DNA from: Pseudomonas bubulae
Lineage (GTDB): Bacteria; Pseudomonadota; Gammaproteobacteria; Pseudomonadales; Pseudomonadaceae
Reading direction: 5' to 3'
Assembly (NCBI RefSeq): GCF_900618535.1
Contig: NZ_UYJA01000001.1
Coordinates: forward strand, 930,001-994,000
Length of the DNA: 64,000 nt
The notes under the pieces are model-generated. The model was not told the origin of the DNA and ran no database searches. It saw only the letters and a program-made list of their open reading frames with translations. Positions 44,362-53,340 of this stretch are shown here, piece by piece (position 1 is the stretch's first letter; each line of letters starts with the position of its first letter). The position numbers and the translations under genes were made by a program.

Positions 44362-46881
44362 ATGTTCCCGATGACTCGCATCGCGGTGACGCTGGCCTTG
44401 TTGTTCCCTGCAGCATCAATGGCAGCCGCAGAAGTCAGTACACCCCGAAGTTTGCTTGCCCAGGCCAAAGGCTTGCCGGCTGACTTCGAAGAGCACCTTT
44501 TCGATGTACCGCTGGCCGTTCAGGTCGAGCGCAACTCGCAACTGGTGGGTGAAGCCATGGTCGTACTGACCCGCGATGATCGTCTGACCCTCCTTGAGTT
44601 CACCGACTTCAACGCCAGCCAGATTCCGGCCAGTGAGCGCGACACCTGGTCGGAGTTTCTCCAGCAAGGAGTGCAACTGGGAGCCTGCACTGGCAAATGC
44701 CCCGAACAGTTAATGGCGGTTCATTACAACCTGGAAAACTCCATGGTCTCGTTGCTGACCGCCAGGGCGGAACAGGATTATCAGAAGAGCCGCTATCACG
44801 AACTGCCCAGCGGCGGCAGCGGCGGTTTGATTGTGCGCAATCAGCTAAACCTCACCGCCGGCCAGCGAGAGCAAGTTGACGGTCGTTATGGCCTGGAGGC
44901 CAGCGGCAGCATCGGCCACTGGAGCCAAACGCTCAACCTGCAACTCACACGCATGGATGGTCCGGACCAAAGTCAGCTCAAACATGCTGTCTATGAAGCC
45001 CACACCCAGCGTGAACTGGAAGGTACATTTCTGCGCCTGGGCTATTTCACTCCAGGCTCCGAAGGTTTGACCCGGCAAATTCGCACTTTTGGCGCCAGCC
45101 CCGATACCACAGTGGGCATCATGTATGGCAGTTCCGACAGCCTGGTCATCGATCAAGCCAAACCCGGCGTATACCCGGTGTATGTCACCGCCAGTCGTCC
45201 GGCAACGGCACAAATCTACCGCAACGGCCTGTTGATCAATTCCCAGCTGGTTGCCGCCGGTTTGCAGAGCCTCGATACCCGCCCCTTGCCCAGCGGTATT
45301 TACGAAGTCGAGGTTCGCCTGGTCGAAGACGGCCGAGTTAGCAGCACGTCTTCGGAGCTGATCTATAAACCGTCCAACTGGCGCAACTACGACGACCCAT
45401 GGCGCTATAACCTGTTCGCCGGACGCGAAAGCAAACTGCTGAGCAACTGGGACGACCAGGCCACCGGCGACATGACCGCCGGCGCCTCGCTCAATTACCT
45501 GCTGCACCCGCGCGCCATCCTGGGTCTGTCTGCGCGCCAGGTAAAAAACAGGATGCAATGGGGCACCGCCATTGACTGGACGCTGGCCAGCAATCTCACC
45601 TTTTATGCCAATCTTTACAAGACTCAAAGCTACGGCACCGGTGTCGACTTTAACGGCCAGTACCACTACGGCCTCGGCAATGTCGTGTTCAACCACAACC
45701 GCAGCTGGCTCGACACCCGTAACACCTACGAAACCCTGCCGGACGGCACGCGCCTGCGCACAAAGTCCAGCTATGTGGGCCAGACCAGCACTACCGCCCT
45801 GTCCCTGAACCATCGCTTCGGCCTGCAAAGCACCTTGAGTGCCCGCCTCTCCCACAGCAATGGCTATAGCCGCGGCTACGGCCTGGACGTGGGCTGGGCG
45901 CAACCCACGCACCTGTTTGGCAGCGACGGTAACTGGCGTTTGTCGGTCTTTGATCGACCCGGCAGCCTCAGTTCCGGCAACAAGCGCAATCGCGGGGTCG
46001 ACCTGAGCATCAGCCTGGCCCTCGGCGGCCCGGGTGAACGCTGGTCAGCCAGCCTGGGGTCACGCACCGGCCGGGACGGTGAGCGTGACAACAATGCCTC
46101 CCTCAGTTACAGCAAAAATATCGAAGGCCACGTCCTGCAAAGCGTGGCTGCCACCGCAAGTACCGATACCTACGGAGTGGGCGTCAATGGCCGGGCCACC
46201 TTCCTGACCGACAGCCTCAGCGCCGATACCTTTGTGCAACGCTCGTCTTATAACGGCTACCTAAGCGGTGGCCTTAACCTGGACAGCACCATCGCCCTGA
46301 GCGGCTTGACCATGGCCATGAGCAGTGAGCCCTCCGGGCGCGGGGCCGGAATGATCGTCGACGTCGAGTCCGATATCGCCAACATTGCCTTGCGTGCCGA
46401 TGACCTCAGCGGTGGCAGCACCATGCTGCGCCCCGGCCGCAACTATATTCCCCTCACCGCGTACGAGAGCAGCTCAGTCAGTTTCGACTTTCAGGGCAAC
46501 CACGTGCCCGCCGCTGCGATCCAGCCACCTCGCGCCCGTTATCACCTGAACAAGGGCGGCGTGGGCTACCGCAAGATCAACGTGGTGAATACCGTCACCG
46601 TTCTTGGCCGCTTGATTGACGCGGACGGTAACCCGCTCAAGGGTTATCACATCATCAACACCACCAGCCGCGGCATCAGTGAAGTGGACGGTTTCTTCTC
46701 AATGGAGATGAACGCCGGCACTCCCACTCTGGAAGTGCGCAAGGACGAAGCATTACTCTGCCAATTCCGTATCGACATCACCAAAACCCTCAGGCAGAAC
46801 AATGTGCTGGAAATCGGCGACCTGCGTTGCCATCCCGACACGTTGGCAGAATCGGCTAATAATGTTGAGGCAGCAGGATGA
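44362..46881 (+). CDS. CS1-type fimbrial outer-membrane usher (CooC/CblC/TcfC-like)
   Basis: The 839-residue protein has a signal peptide (MFPMTRIAVTLALLFPAASM, cut near AAA), then an N-terminal periplasmic domain, a long barrel with a plug and a C-terminal domain. Segments such as GLRLGYF-like FLRLGYFTPGSEGLTRQIRT, LPSGIYEVEVRLVEDGRV and the plug region resemble CooC-type ushers, which are unrelated in detail to FimD. It threads pilin subunits to the surface. The stop TGA overlaps the start of the first tip gene (ATGA), so translation is coupled. Confidence 0.9.
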   Translation: MFPMTRIAVTLALLFPAASMAAAEVSTPRSLLAQAKGLPADFEEHLFDVPLAVQVERNSQLVGEAMVVLTRDDRLTLLEFTDFNASQIPASERDTWSEFLQQGVQLGACTGKCPEQLMAVHYNLENSMVSLLTARAEQDYQKSRYHELPSGGSGGLIVRNQLNLTAGQREQVDGRYGLEASGSIGHWSQTLNLQLTRMDGPDQSQLKHAVYEAHTQRELEGTFLRLGYFTPGSEGLTRQIRTFGASPDTTVGIMYGSSDSLVIDQAKPGVYPVYVTASRPATAQIYRNGLLINSQLVAAGLQSLDTRPLPSGIYEVEVRLVEDGRVSSTSSELIYKPSNWRNYDDPWRYNLFAGRESKLLSNWDDQATGDMTAGASLNYLLHPRAILGLSARQVKNRMQWGTAIDWTLASNLTFYANLYKTQSYGTGVDFNGQYHYGLGNVVFNHNRSWLDTRNTYETLPDGTRLRTKSSYVGQTSTTALSLNHRFGLQSTLSARLSHSNGYSRGYGLDVGWAQPTHLFGSDGNWRLSVFDRPGSLSSGNKRNRGVDLSISLALGGPGERWSASLGSRTGRDGERDNNASLSYSKNIEGHVLQSVAATASTDTYGVGVNGRATFLTDSLSADTFVQRSSYNGYLSGGLNLDSTIALSGLTMAMSSEPSGRGAGMIVDVESDIANIALRADDLSGGSTMLRPGRNYIPLTAYESSSVSFDFQGNHVPAAAIQPPRARYHLNKGGVGYRKINVVNTVTVLGRLIDADGNPLKGYHIINTTSRGISEVDGFFSMEMNAGTPTLEVRKDEALLCQFRIDITKTLRQNNVLEIGDLRCHPDTLAESANNVEAAG

Positions 46882-48200
46882 AGCGGAACAATCTAGCGGA
46901 CTTCAACGTAAAGTGTTTATTGAGTCTGGTACAAAGCCGCAGGCTAAATCGGATGGCAAAAACCGCTGCCGGTATTGTATTGATTTTTGTTTGTGGCCTT
47001 GTTGCCCCGCCCAATACTCACGGGGTAGAGATAACAATAAATGCAGAGTTCAAACCTGACCCCGCCTTTCCCAATCGCAATGTATTTACGAATAAAACAC
47101 CGAATACCGGTCAATATTGCTATTACAACCCTGCTGACTGCGCTTCCAAAGGCGTGTTCGGCATCGCCGCCCCCGTAGTTTTCAGGTCTGCGGTGCCTGT
47201 AGTAGCCAATCACACAGATCCGCGTCAAGGTGCGATGGTGACAATCCCGGGAGCATGGCGGACATTAACCGTCAGGCACAACCAGACTCTGGAAACAGAG
47301 GAAGTGAAGATCCGTATAACCGGTTTTGGTACAGTACTGAGCATTGACCCCGACACCGTACACACCCTGGTTCCTGGTGCGACAAGCTGGGGGGACGGGC
47401 ATAACAAACTGTGGTCCGGAAGTAACTGGTCGATACCGCCGTCACCCTGCACCAGAAAATCGACGCCCCTCTACACCGGTGGAAATTTTTGGTTCTTTTG
47501 GGGAGCACCGGAGGCCGATGTAACCTGTGCCAAAAAGGCACTTTACAACATCCCAAAGTTGGCATACCACTCTTTGGACTTCGCCTACGAATTAAAGACA
47601 CCTGATCCATTAGGCATGTCAGCAGGTGACTATTCCGGAAACTTGGCTTACACAATAGGGCCTTACCAGGATTTCGACATGGGTGATTTGTTGATCCCTA
47701 ACAGCTCCGTGCTGAATCTCAATTTTAACCTGAACGTTCAGCACACCTTAAAAGTTGATATCCCCCCGGGCGGTAATAGGGTCGAGCTGGTTCCCAAAGG
47801 CGGCTGGTATCAATGGTTGCTCATAGCTCGAGTACCGGAAACACTTGCCAGCGACCAATCCTTTAGTGTTTCCGCCAGTTCACGTTTCAAGATGCTGTTG
47901 AGCTGCGAAAGAGTCATGGGCGACACCTGCGCACTCAGCAACAACGTGAGCCACAACGTGCCGATCAATATATTTGTCAGTCTGCCCGGCGGCATTACCG
48001 ATTCAAACGGCGCTTCGATCACCCGTAAGCCCTTGCTTACAAGCGGCCAGGGTACTGAACTGTTCCAGCCCAGCCGATATGTGGATGGAAAAACCGGGGT
48101 ACTGCACTTCGAAATCGAAAAGAAATACGTGAATGAAATGCTCGACCAGGAAGGCACCTATAAAGGAAATGTGACCGTCATCTGGGATTCGGAAGTTTAA
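46878..48200 (+). CDS. CblD-like tip adhesin / pilus initiator, copy 1
   Basis: The 440-residue protein has a hydrophobic export region (MAKTAAGIVLIFVCGLVAPP, residues 26-45) and a mature part that fits the two-domain CfaE/CblD/CooD tip proteins: a receptor-binding N domain and a pilin-like C domain ending GNVTVIWDSEV, the C-terminal strand needed for subunit contacts. Conserved cysteines are 81/88, 191/217 and a C-x7-C pair near 340. The ATG at 46878 overlaps the usher stop; an in-frame ATG at 46953 would give a more standard signal peptide. It is paralogous to the gene at 49502. Confidence 0.87.
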   Translation: MKRNNLADFNVKCLLSLVQSRRLNRMAKTAAGIVLIFVCGLVAPPNTHGVEITINAEFKPDPAFPNRNVFTNKTPNTGQYCYYNPADCASKGVFGIAAPVVFRSAVPVVANHTDPRQGAMVTIPGAWRTLTVRHNQTLETEEVKIRITGFGTVLSIDPDTVHTLVPGATSWGDGHNKLWSGSNWSIPPSPCTRKSTPLYTGGNFWFFWGAPEADVTCAKKALYNIPKLAYHSLDFAYELKTPDPLGMSAGDYSGNLAYTIGPYQDFDMGDLLIPNSSVLNLNFNLNVQHTLKVDIPPGGNRVELVPKGGWYQWLLIARVPETLASDQSFSVSASSRFKMLLSCERVMGDTCALSNNVSHNVPINIFVSLPGGITDSNGASITRKPLLTSGQGTELFQPSRYVDGKTGVLHFEIEKKYVNEMLDQEGTYKGNVTVIWDSEV

Positions 48201-48238
48201 GGCTCCCGGGTAGTAAATAGAGAAAACAGGAACTTACC

Positions 48239-48979
48239 ATGAAACTTGCAAGTGCCATACTCAGTCTATGGGGTATCTCATTGGGTGCCATCGCGGGCCC
48301 CAGTTTCAACGTCGGAACCGTCTTTGACTATATGGATGGCGATAAAAGCACCTATTTGAAGCGGGTGTATAACGGCGGCGGCAGCACCGCCTTTGTTCGC
48401 GTTTCCATACTGGAGATAGTCTACAAAGCCGACGGCACTTCAGAAGAAGTACCGCTGAAAACCCAAGGCAATGCAGCCATGCGTGATGGCCTGATCGCCA
48501 GCCCGGCACGGCTGATAATCCCTGCCAGCGGCACCCAGGGCACCCGCCTGCTGTTCAAGGGGATACGAGACCAAGAGCGGTATTTTCGCGTGCGTTTTGT
48601 GCCGGTCGTGCCGGAAAAAGAAGATGAATTTGCCCTTTCCACCGAAGAAACCGACGTCTATAAAAAGACCCTGTCGGCCGGGATCAACGTGCTCGCAGGC
48701 TATGGCACCTTCTTTGTTGTACGCCCTGAAAACGCCGGTTTTGATACCCAGATAAACGACACCGCGCAACAGTACTCAGTCAAAAACAACGGCAATACCA
48801 TCATGCTGCTTGATGAATTCAAAGACTGCTCCGTCCAGAACCCGCTGGAGTGCGAGCCCGTTACCAAAAACCATATCTTGCCGGGTCGCCTGTTCAGCTT
48901 TACCAAAAAAGCTGGCCGTCATTATCGCTTTATCCTGATTGAGGGCAGTAACAATAAACCCATGGAGGTTAAAGGCTGA
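48239..48979 (+). CDS. CS1-type fimbrial chaperone (CooB/CblB-like)
   Basis: The 246-residue protein has a signal peptide (MKLASAILSLWGISLGAIAG) and the two-domain immunoglobulin-like layout of periplasmic fimbrial chaperones: SPARLIIPASGTQGTRLLF and YFRVRFVPVVPE in domain 1 (the subunit-binding strand region), and a second domain with YSVKNNGNTIMLLDEF. It keeps pilins soluble before export. The last base of its stop codon is the first base of the next ATG. In cable-pilus operons the chaperone gene usually comes first (cblB), whereas here it is fourth. Confidence 0.88.
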   Translation: MKLASAILSLWGISLGAIAGPSFNVGTVFDYMDGDKSTYLKRVYNGGGSTAFVRVSILEIVYKADGTSEEVPLKTQGNAAMRDGLIASPARLIIPASGTQGTRLLFKGIRDQERYFRVRFVPVVPEKEDEFALSTEETDVYKKTLSAGINVLAGYGTFFVVRPENAGFDTQINDTAQQYSVKNNGNTIMLLDEFKDCSVQNPLECEPVTKNHILPGRLFSFTKKAGRHYRFILIEGSNNKPMEVKG

Positions 48980-49482
48980 TGCATCTATCTGCGTGCAAAA
49001 TCTCATGCCTGACTGTCGCGGCAAGCCTGGCACTCTGGATGCAAGCGGGGTTTGCAGCGCGCGAAGAACACATCTTTGAAGTGAGTGTCACTATTCCGAC
49101 CCCGGACTTCTATATATTGCCCGTGGAGTCGCAGTTTCTAGAGCGCACACAAATAATGAAATGGAACCTTGCCCGCGGGTATCTGGAGCCCCTGCAGGCG
49201 TCATTCGATGTACGCAGTCGCAGTGGCGCCATTACCGCACGCCTGGGCCATGAATCAATGCTGTCCAACGGAAGGGATCTGATCAGCCTGCGGGTCAAGT
49301 TCAATGGCCACGAACTTGCGCTGACCGACACAGTGGTCGTGCCCGACAACGAAGCCAAAACGGGTTACAGGGTTCCCTTACGAATCGAGGCGATCAAGCC
49401 TGAAACAGGTTTTAAGCCAGGGGCATACTTTGGCAGTGTCCAAATCATGTTTGATGGGCCGACGCCTTCTGCAGCTCAATAA
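48979..49482 (+). CDS. CS1-type minor fimbrial subunit
   Basis: The 167-residue protein has a signal peptide (ending near FAA) and a body like the major pilin: EVSVTIPTPDFYILPVESQF at the N-terminus, LQASFDVRSRSGAITARLG in the middle, and a C-terminal FGSVQIMFDGPTP strand. It is more divergent from the major pilin than from pilins in general, so a minor or adaptor subunit is likely. The ATG overlaps the chaperone stop by one base. No cysteine in the mature part. Confidence 0.85.
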   Translation: MHLSACKISCLTVAASLALWMQAGFAAREEHIFEVSVTIPTPDFYILPVESQFLERTQIMKWNLARGYLEPLQASFDVRSRSGAITARLGHESMLSNGRDLISLRVKFNGHELALTDTVVVPDNEAKTGYRVPLRIEAIKPETGFKPGAYFGSVQIMFDGPTPSAAQ

Positions 49483-49501
49483 ACAGCACTCAGGTAATAG
49501 C

Positions 49502-50815
49502 ATGAAGAATAAACCCTCCAGGGCCTCTGTCATTGATTACAACCCCACTCCTTTGAATAACGTACCATTCTCAATATATCGGCAAACTTGTGTATTGGCC
49601 ATTTTTGTATTGACACTTGGTTTTCTTCAGCCTGTGTATGCTGCGAACGTCAATGTGCGGGCCGAGTTCAAGCCCGACCCGGCACTTCCACACCAAAATA
49701 CATTCACAAACAAAACACCCAGCAATAGCCACTACTGCAGCTACGTGCCTCAAACCTGTATCAATAAAGGCATTATCAGCATTTCCGCCCCTATTTCCTT
49801 TCGCAACTCCAGCCGGATAATTGCCAACAACCCAGACCCCAGGCAAGGCATGATGATTCGGGCAAACAGTGATTGGCGTACTCTGATCGTCACCCATGCT
49901 CAAACGCTGGAAACTGAAGAGTTACAGGTTCGTATCACCGGCATTGGAACATATACATCTATCGAACCACAGAACATCCATACCTTGGTACCCAATGCAA
50001 GCAGCTGGTCGGATGGTCTCAATAAATTATGGGTGGGAGGTTATTTATGGCGGGGGGCTGGCACCTGCATTGGTGCGACGACATTCGTCGCTAACTGGTT
50101 CGGAATCCCGATCTACTGGACAACACCTGTTTCCGGAGCAACCTGTAGTAGAGCAGCACTGTACGACATCCCCAACTTCACTTATCGAACCCTGGACTTC
50201 TCTTATGAAATGAAGACGCCCAACCCACTCGGAATGTCATCGGGTGATTATAATGGTGAAATCAACTATACCGTGGGGCCTTACCAAGACATTGACATGG
50301 GAGACAATATGCTCCCCAGCGACAATATACTCACGATCAAATTCCTGCTTAATGTCCAGCACACCCTTAAAGTGGATATTCCACCCGGCGGCAATAAAGT
50401 AGAACTGACACCCAAGGGTAGTTGGCAAGAATGGATGCAAAATGGCCGCACGCCCGAGAAACTTTTTCGGGATCAGCCTTTCATGATTTCTGCCAGCTCA
50501 CGTTTCAAGATGCAACTGGCCTGTGACCGGTTGGTAGGCGATACCTGCGCAATCAGCAATACCAGCAGCGGCCACTCAGTTCCAGTCGATGTTCTGGTCA
50601 GCATGCCCAATGGCATCGGCAATGATGATGACTCCTCGGTCTCTCGAGAACCCCTAAGGGCTTCAACTGGACTGCTGTTCAAGTCCACGCACTATGTCGA
50701 TAACAAGCCATCCACGCTGCATTTTGAAATACAAAGGCAGCATGTCCTGCAGATGTTGTCCGAGCAAGGCAAGTATTCCGGGAATATCACGGTAGTCTGG
50801 GACTCCGAAATCTGA
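49502..50815 (+). CDS. CblD-like tip adhesin / pilus initiator, copy 2
   Basis: This 437-residue protein parallels the gene at 46878 over its whole length: VRAEFKPDPALPHQNTFTNK, TLDFSYEMKTPNPLGMSSGD, VDIPPGGNKVELTPKGSW and the C-terminal NITVVWDSEI all have counterparts. Conserved cysteine spacing is identical (79/86, 189/215, C-x7-C). The least conserved stretch is the C-x25-C loop at 189-215, a likely receptor-contact area. The ATG at 49502 has AGGTAA at 7 bases; earlier in-frame ATGs overlap the minor pilin gene. A long N-terminal tail (residues 1-28) precedes the hydrophobic export segment. Confidence 0.86.
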   Translation: MKNKPSRASVIDYNPTPLNNVPFSIYRQTCVLAIFVLTLGFLQPVYAANVNVRAEFKPDPALPHQNTFTNKTPSNSHYCSYVPQTCINKGIISISAPISFRNSSRIIANNPDPRQGMMIRANSDWRTLIVTHAQTLETEELQVRITGIGTYTSIEPQNIHTLVPNASSWSDGLNKLWVGGYLWRGAGTCIGATTFVANWFGIPIYWTTPVSGATCSRAALYDIPNFTYRTLDFSYEMKTPNPLGMSSGDYNGEINYTVGPYQDIDMGDNMLPSDNILTIKFLLNVQHTLKVDIPPGGNKVELTPKGSWQEWMQNGRTPEKLFRDQPFMISASSRFKMQLACDRLVGDTCAISNTSSGHSVPVDVLVSMPNGIGNDDDSSVSREPLRASTGLLFKSTHYVDNKPSTLHFEIQRQHVLQMLSEQGKYSGNITVVWDSEI

Positions 50816-50914
50816 CTCGGGCTAATCAAACGGACTAGTCCGGCTCAGGGATTGCACCCGTGCTGCGCGCTTTCATGCTGGCGCCTTGATCCGTATTTTT
50901 ACGACGAGGCCCAT

Positions 50915-52087
50915 ATGGAGCTTGCCCTGACAGACGAACAGCGAATGATTCAGGCATCCGCCGAACGTTTTTTGAACCAAGTGGCCAGCTCCGCTGCGGT
51001 GCGCACGGCCATGACCAGCGATCAGGGGTACGACACCGCTACCTGGGCGCGAATGGCCAGGGAGCTGTATTGGCCCGCACTGGCGATCCCCGAGGCCTAT
51101 GGAGGTCTTGGCCTGGGCTTTGTCGAAGTCAGTCTGCTCCAGGAACAGCTCGGGCGCTGCCTGCTGCCCACACCATTCTTTGCAACCTGCTGCCTGGCCA
51201 CCCCTGCCCTGCTGCTCAGTCGCAATGAAGCACTCAAGGAACGCTGGCTGCCGTTGATTGCCGCCGGTGAGATTCGCGCCAGCCTCGCCTACACCAGCGC
51301 GCCTCGCTGGGACGACAGCGCCGTGCAGGTGTATGCGCAGAGCCATGCGGGGGGTTATCGCCTCAATGGCGAGTATCACTATGTGATCGATGGCAGCGAT
51401 TGCCAGCTGTTGATCATTGCCGCACGCACGCCGGGCAGCGTCGGCGAAGCCGGTATCCGCCTGTTTGCACTGCCTGCCGATACTCCCGGGATTGTTTGCC
51501 AGTGGCAACCGACACTGGATCAGACCCGCCGCCTGGCTACCATCACCCTGAACGATGTAGTCGTCCACGACGATCAGTTGCTCAGCGAACCCGGGCAAGG
51601 CTGGCCGATGCTGCGCGATGTGCTGCAGATAGCCTGTGTTGGCCTGGCGGCCGAGCAGACCGGTGGCGCACAGCAGTCGCTGGACATCACTCTGGCCTAT
51701 ATCAGCGGCCGCGAACAATTTGGTCGCACTATCGCCAGTTTCCAGGCCATCAAGCACCGCTGTGCCGATTTGATGCTGGCCATCGAATGCGCGCGCTCGG
51801 CCAGTTACTACGCTGCCTGCATTGCCGCCGAGTGCCTGAATATCGATGGTGATCCGGGTATCCGTGAGCAACTTGGGGAAGCCGCGGCCACTGCGAAAAT
51901 TTTTGCCAGCGAAGGCTTTTTCCAGTGTGCCGCCGAGTCCATCCAGTTGCACGGTGGCGTGGGTTTTACCTGGGAATACGACCCGCATCTGTATTTCAAG
52001 CGAGCCCGGGCCAGTGAGCAGATGCTCGGCACCCCGGCGTTTCATCGCGAGCAATTGGCCCGGCAGATTTTCGGAGAGTGCACATGA
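50915..52087 (+). CDS. Acyl-CoA dehydrogenase, GFTWE-type subunit (pair 2)
   Basis: The 390-residue protein begins MELALTDEQRMIQASAERFL and has the ACAD fold: PEAYGGLGLGFVEVSLLQEQ, REQFGRTIASFQAIKHRCAD and the C-terminal LHGGVGFTWEYDPHLYFKRA. The GFTWE motif matches the short subunit of pair 1, so it should form a heteromer with the next gene. The ATG at 50915 has CGAGG nine bases upstream. It lies only 99 bases after the second tip adhesin gene on the same strand, with no clear terminator between. Confidence 0.9.
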   Translation: MELALTDEQRMIQASAERFLNQVASSAAVRTAMTSDQGYDTATWARMARELYWPALAIPEAYGGLGLGFVEVSLLQEQLGRCLLPTPFFATCCLATPALLLSRNEALKERWLPLIAAGEIRASLAYTSAPRWDDSAVQVYAQSHAGGYRLNGEYHYVIDGSDCQLLIIAARTPGSVGEAGIRLFALPADTPGIVCQWQPTLDQTRRLATITLNDVVVHDDQLLSEPGQGWPMLRDVLQIACVGLAAEQTGGAQQSLDITLAYISGREQFGRTIASFQAIKHRCADLMLAIECARSASYYAACIAAECLNIDGDPGIREQLGEAAATAKIFASEGFFQCAAESIQLHGGVGFTWEYDPHLYFKRARASEQMLGTPAFHREQLARQIFGECT

Positions 52088-53268
52088 ATATCGGTTTTAG
52101 CGCAGCAGATGAGCAGTTTCGCCAACAGGTTGCGCAGTGGATGCAGCAGCACCTGAGCGGTGACTTTGCAGCTTTGCGCTTTCGCGGTGGCCCGGGGGAT
52201 GAGGACTTTGCTCCCGGGTTGCGCAAGCGCTGGGAACAGGTCTTGGCCCAAGGCCACTGGGTGGGTGCTGGCTGGGCCACCGAGCATGGCGGCCGTGGCT
52301 TGAGCATCAGCCAGCAAGTGATCTTTTTCGAAGAGTACGCAAGGGCGGGTGGCCCGGGACGTATGGGCCATATCGGCGAAGGGCTGGTAGGGCCGACGAT
52401 TGCGGCCTTTGGCAGCCAGGAACAGCAGCAACGTTTTTTGCCGCCGATACTGGCGGGCCAGCACTTTTGGTGTCAGGGCTACTCCGAACCGGGTGCCGGG
52501 TCGGACCTGGCCAATATAAAGACCCGCGCCAGTTTCGATGAAGACCGCGGGCAATGGTTGATCAGCGGGCAAAAGGTCTGGACCTCACTGGCTCATGAAT
52601 CGGACTGGTGCTTTGTGCTGGCACGTACCGAGCCGGGAAGTGTTGGCCATCGCGGCCTGTCGTTCTTGCTGGTGGAGATGGACCAGCCGGGTATACGGGT
52701 ACAGCCGATCCGGCAATTGACCGGTACCAGTGAATTCAACGAGGTTTTTTTTGATCAGGCGCGGGCTTCGGCAGACAACCTGATCGGCCAACCGGGTGAT
52801 GGCTGGAAAATCGCCATGGCGCTGCTGGGGTTTGAACGCGGGGTATCGACCCTGGGCCAGCAAATGCAGTTTCAGAATGAGTTGGACGAAGTGGTGCGTA
52901 TTGCCAAGGCCAATGGTGCGGCGCAAGACCCGGTGCTGCGCCAGCGCATCGCACAGGCCTGGAGCGGCTTGCGGGTGTTGCGCTACAACTCGTTGCGCAT
53001 GTTGTCCGGGGTACAGGATGGCAGCCTGCGGCCTGAAGCGACGATCTACAAACTGGCCTGGTCGACCTGGCATGTGGCCCTGGGCAAGCTGGCGATGGAT
53101 GTACTGGGGCCAGAGGCCGAGTTGCTGGCCGGGGCGCCTTATGAGCTGACACGGTTGCAGGCGCTGTTTCTGTTTACCCGTGCGGATACCCTTTATGGCG
53201 GCAGTAATGAGATTCAGCGCAATATCATTGCCGAACGAGCGCTGGGGATGCCGCGGGAGGCCCGGTAG
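52084..53268 (+). CDS. Acyl-CoA dehydrogenase, NEIQRN-type subunit (pair 2)
   Basis: The 394-residue protein has MNIGFSAADEQFRQQVAQWM at the start, the motif CQGYSEPGAGSDLANIKTRA, GQKVWTSLAHESDW and the C-terminal TLYGGSNEIQRNIIAERALG. The usual catalytic Glu of YEGT is Gly here, as in the partner of pair 1 it is Ala. Its ATG overlaps the stop of the preceding ACAD gene by four bases. It ends 72 bases before the convergent DUF1302 gene, with a hairpin between. Confidence 0.91.
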   Translation: MNIGFSAADEQFRQQVAQWMQQHLSGDFAALRFRGGPGDEDFAPGLRKRWEQVLAQGHWVGAGWATEHGGRGLSISQQVIFFEEYARAGGPGRMGHIGEGLVGPTIAAFGSQEQQQRFLPPILAGQHFWCQGYSEPGAGSDLANIKTRASFDEDRGQWLISGQKVWTSLAHESDWCFVLARTEPGSVGHRGLSFLLVEMDQPGIRVQPIRQLTGTSEFNEVFFDQARASADNLIGQPGDGWKIAMALLGFERGVSTLGQQMQFQNELDEVVRIAKANGAAQDPVLRQRIAQAWSGLRVLRYNSLRMLSGVQDGSLRPEATIYKLAWSTWHVALGKLAMDVLGPEAELLAGAPYELTRLQALFLFTRADTLYGGSNEIQRNIIAERALGMPREAR

Positions 53269-53301
53269 ACGGGCTGAGAATCACAAGCCCTCTCATCCCG
53301 C

Positions 53302-53322
53302 CCCTCTCCCTCCGGGAGAGGG
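53302..53322. terminator. Hairpin between convergent ACAD and DUF1302 genes
   Basis: CCCTCTCCC-TCC-GGGAGAGGG is a perfect 9-bp stem, with outer arms CCCTCTCATCCC and GTGAGGGC. It belongs to the widespread CCCTCTCCC palindrome class and probably ends both transcripts. Confidence 0.7.
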
Positions 53323-53340
53323 TTGCCGTGAGGGCCCGGG

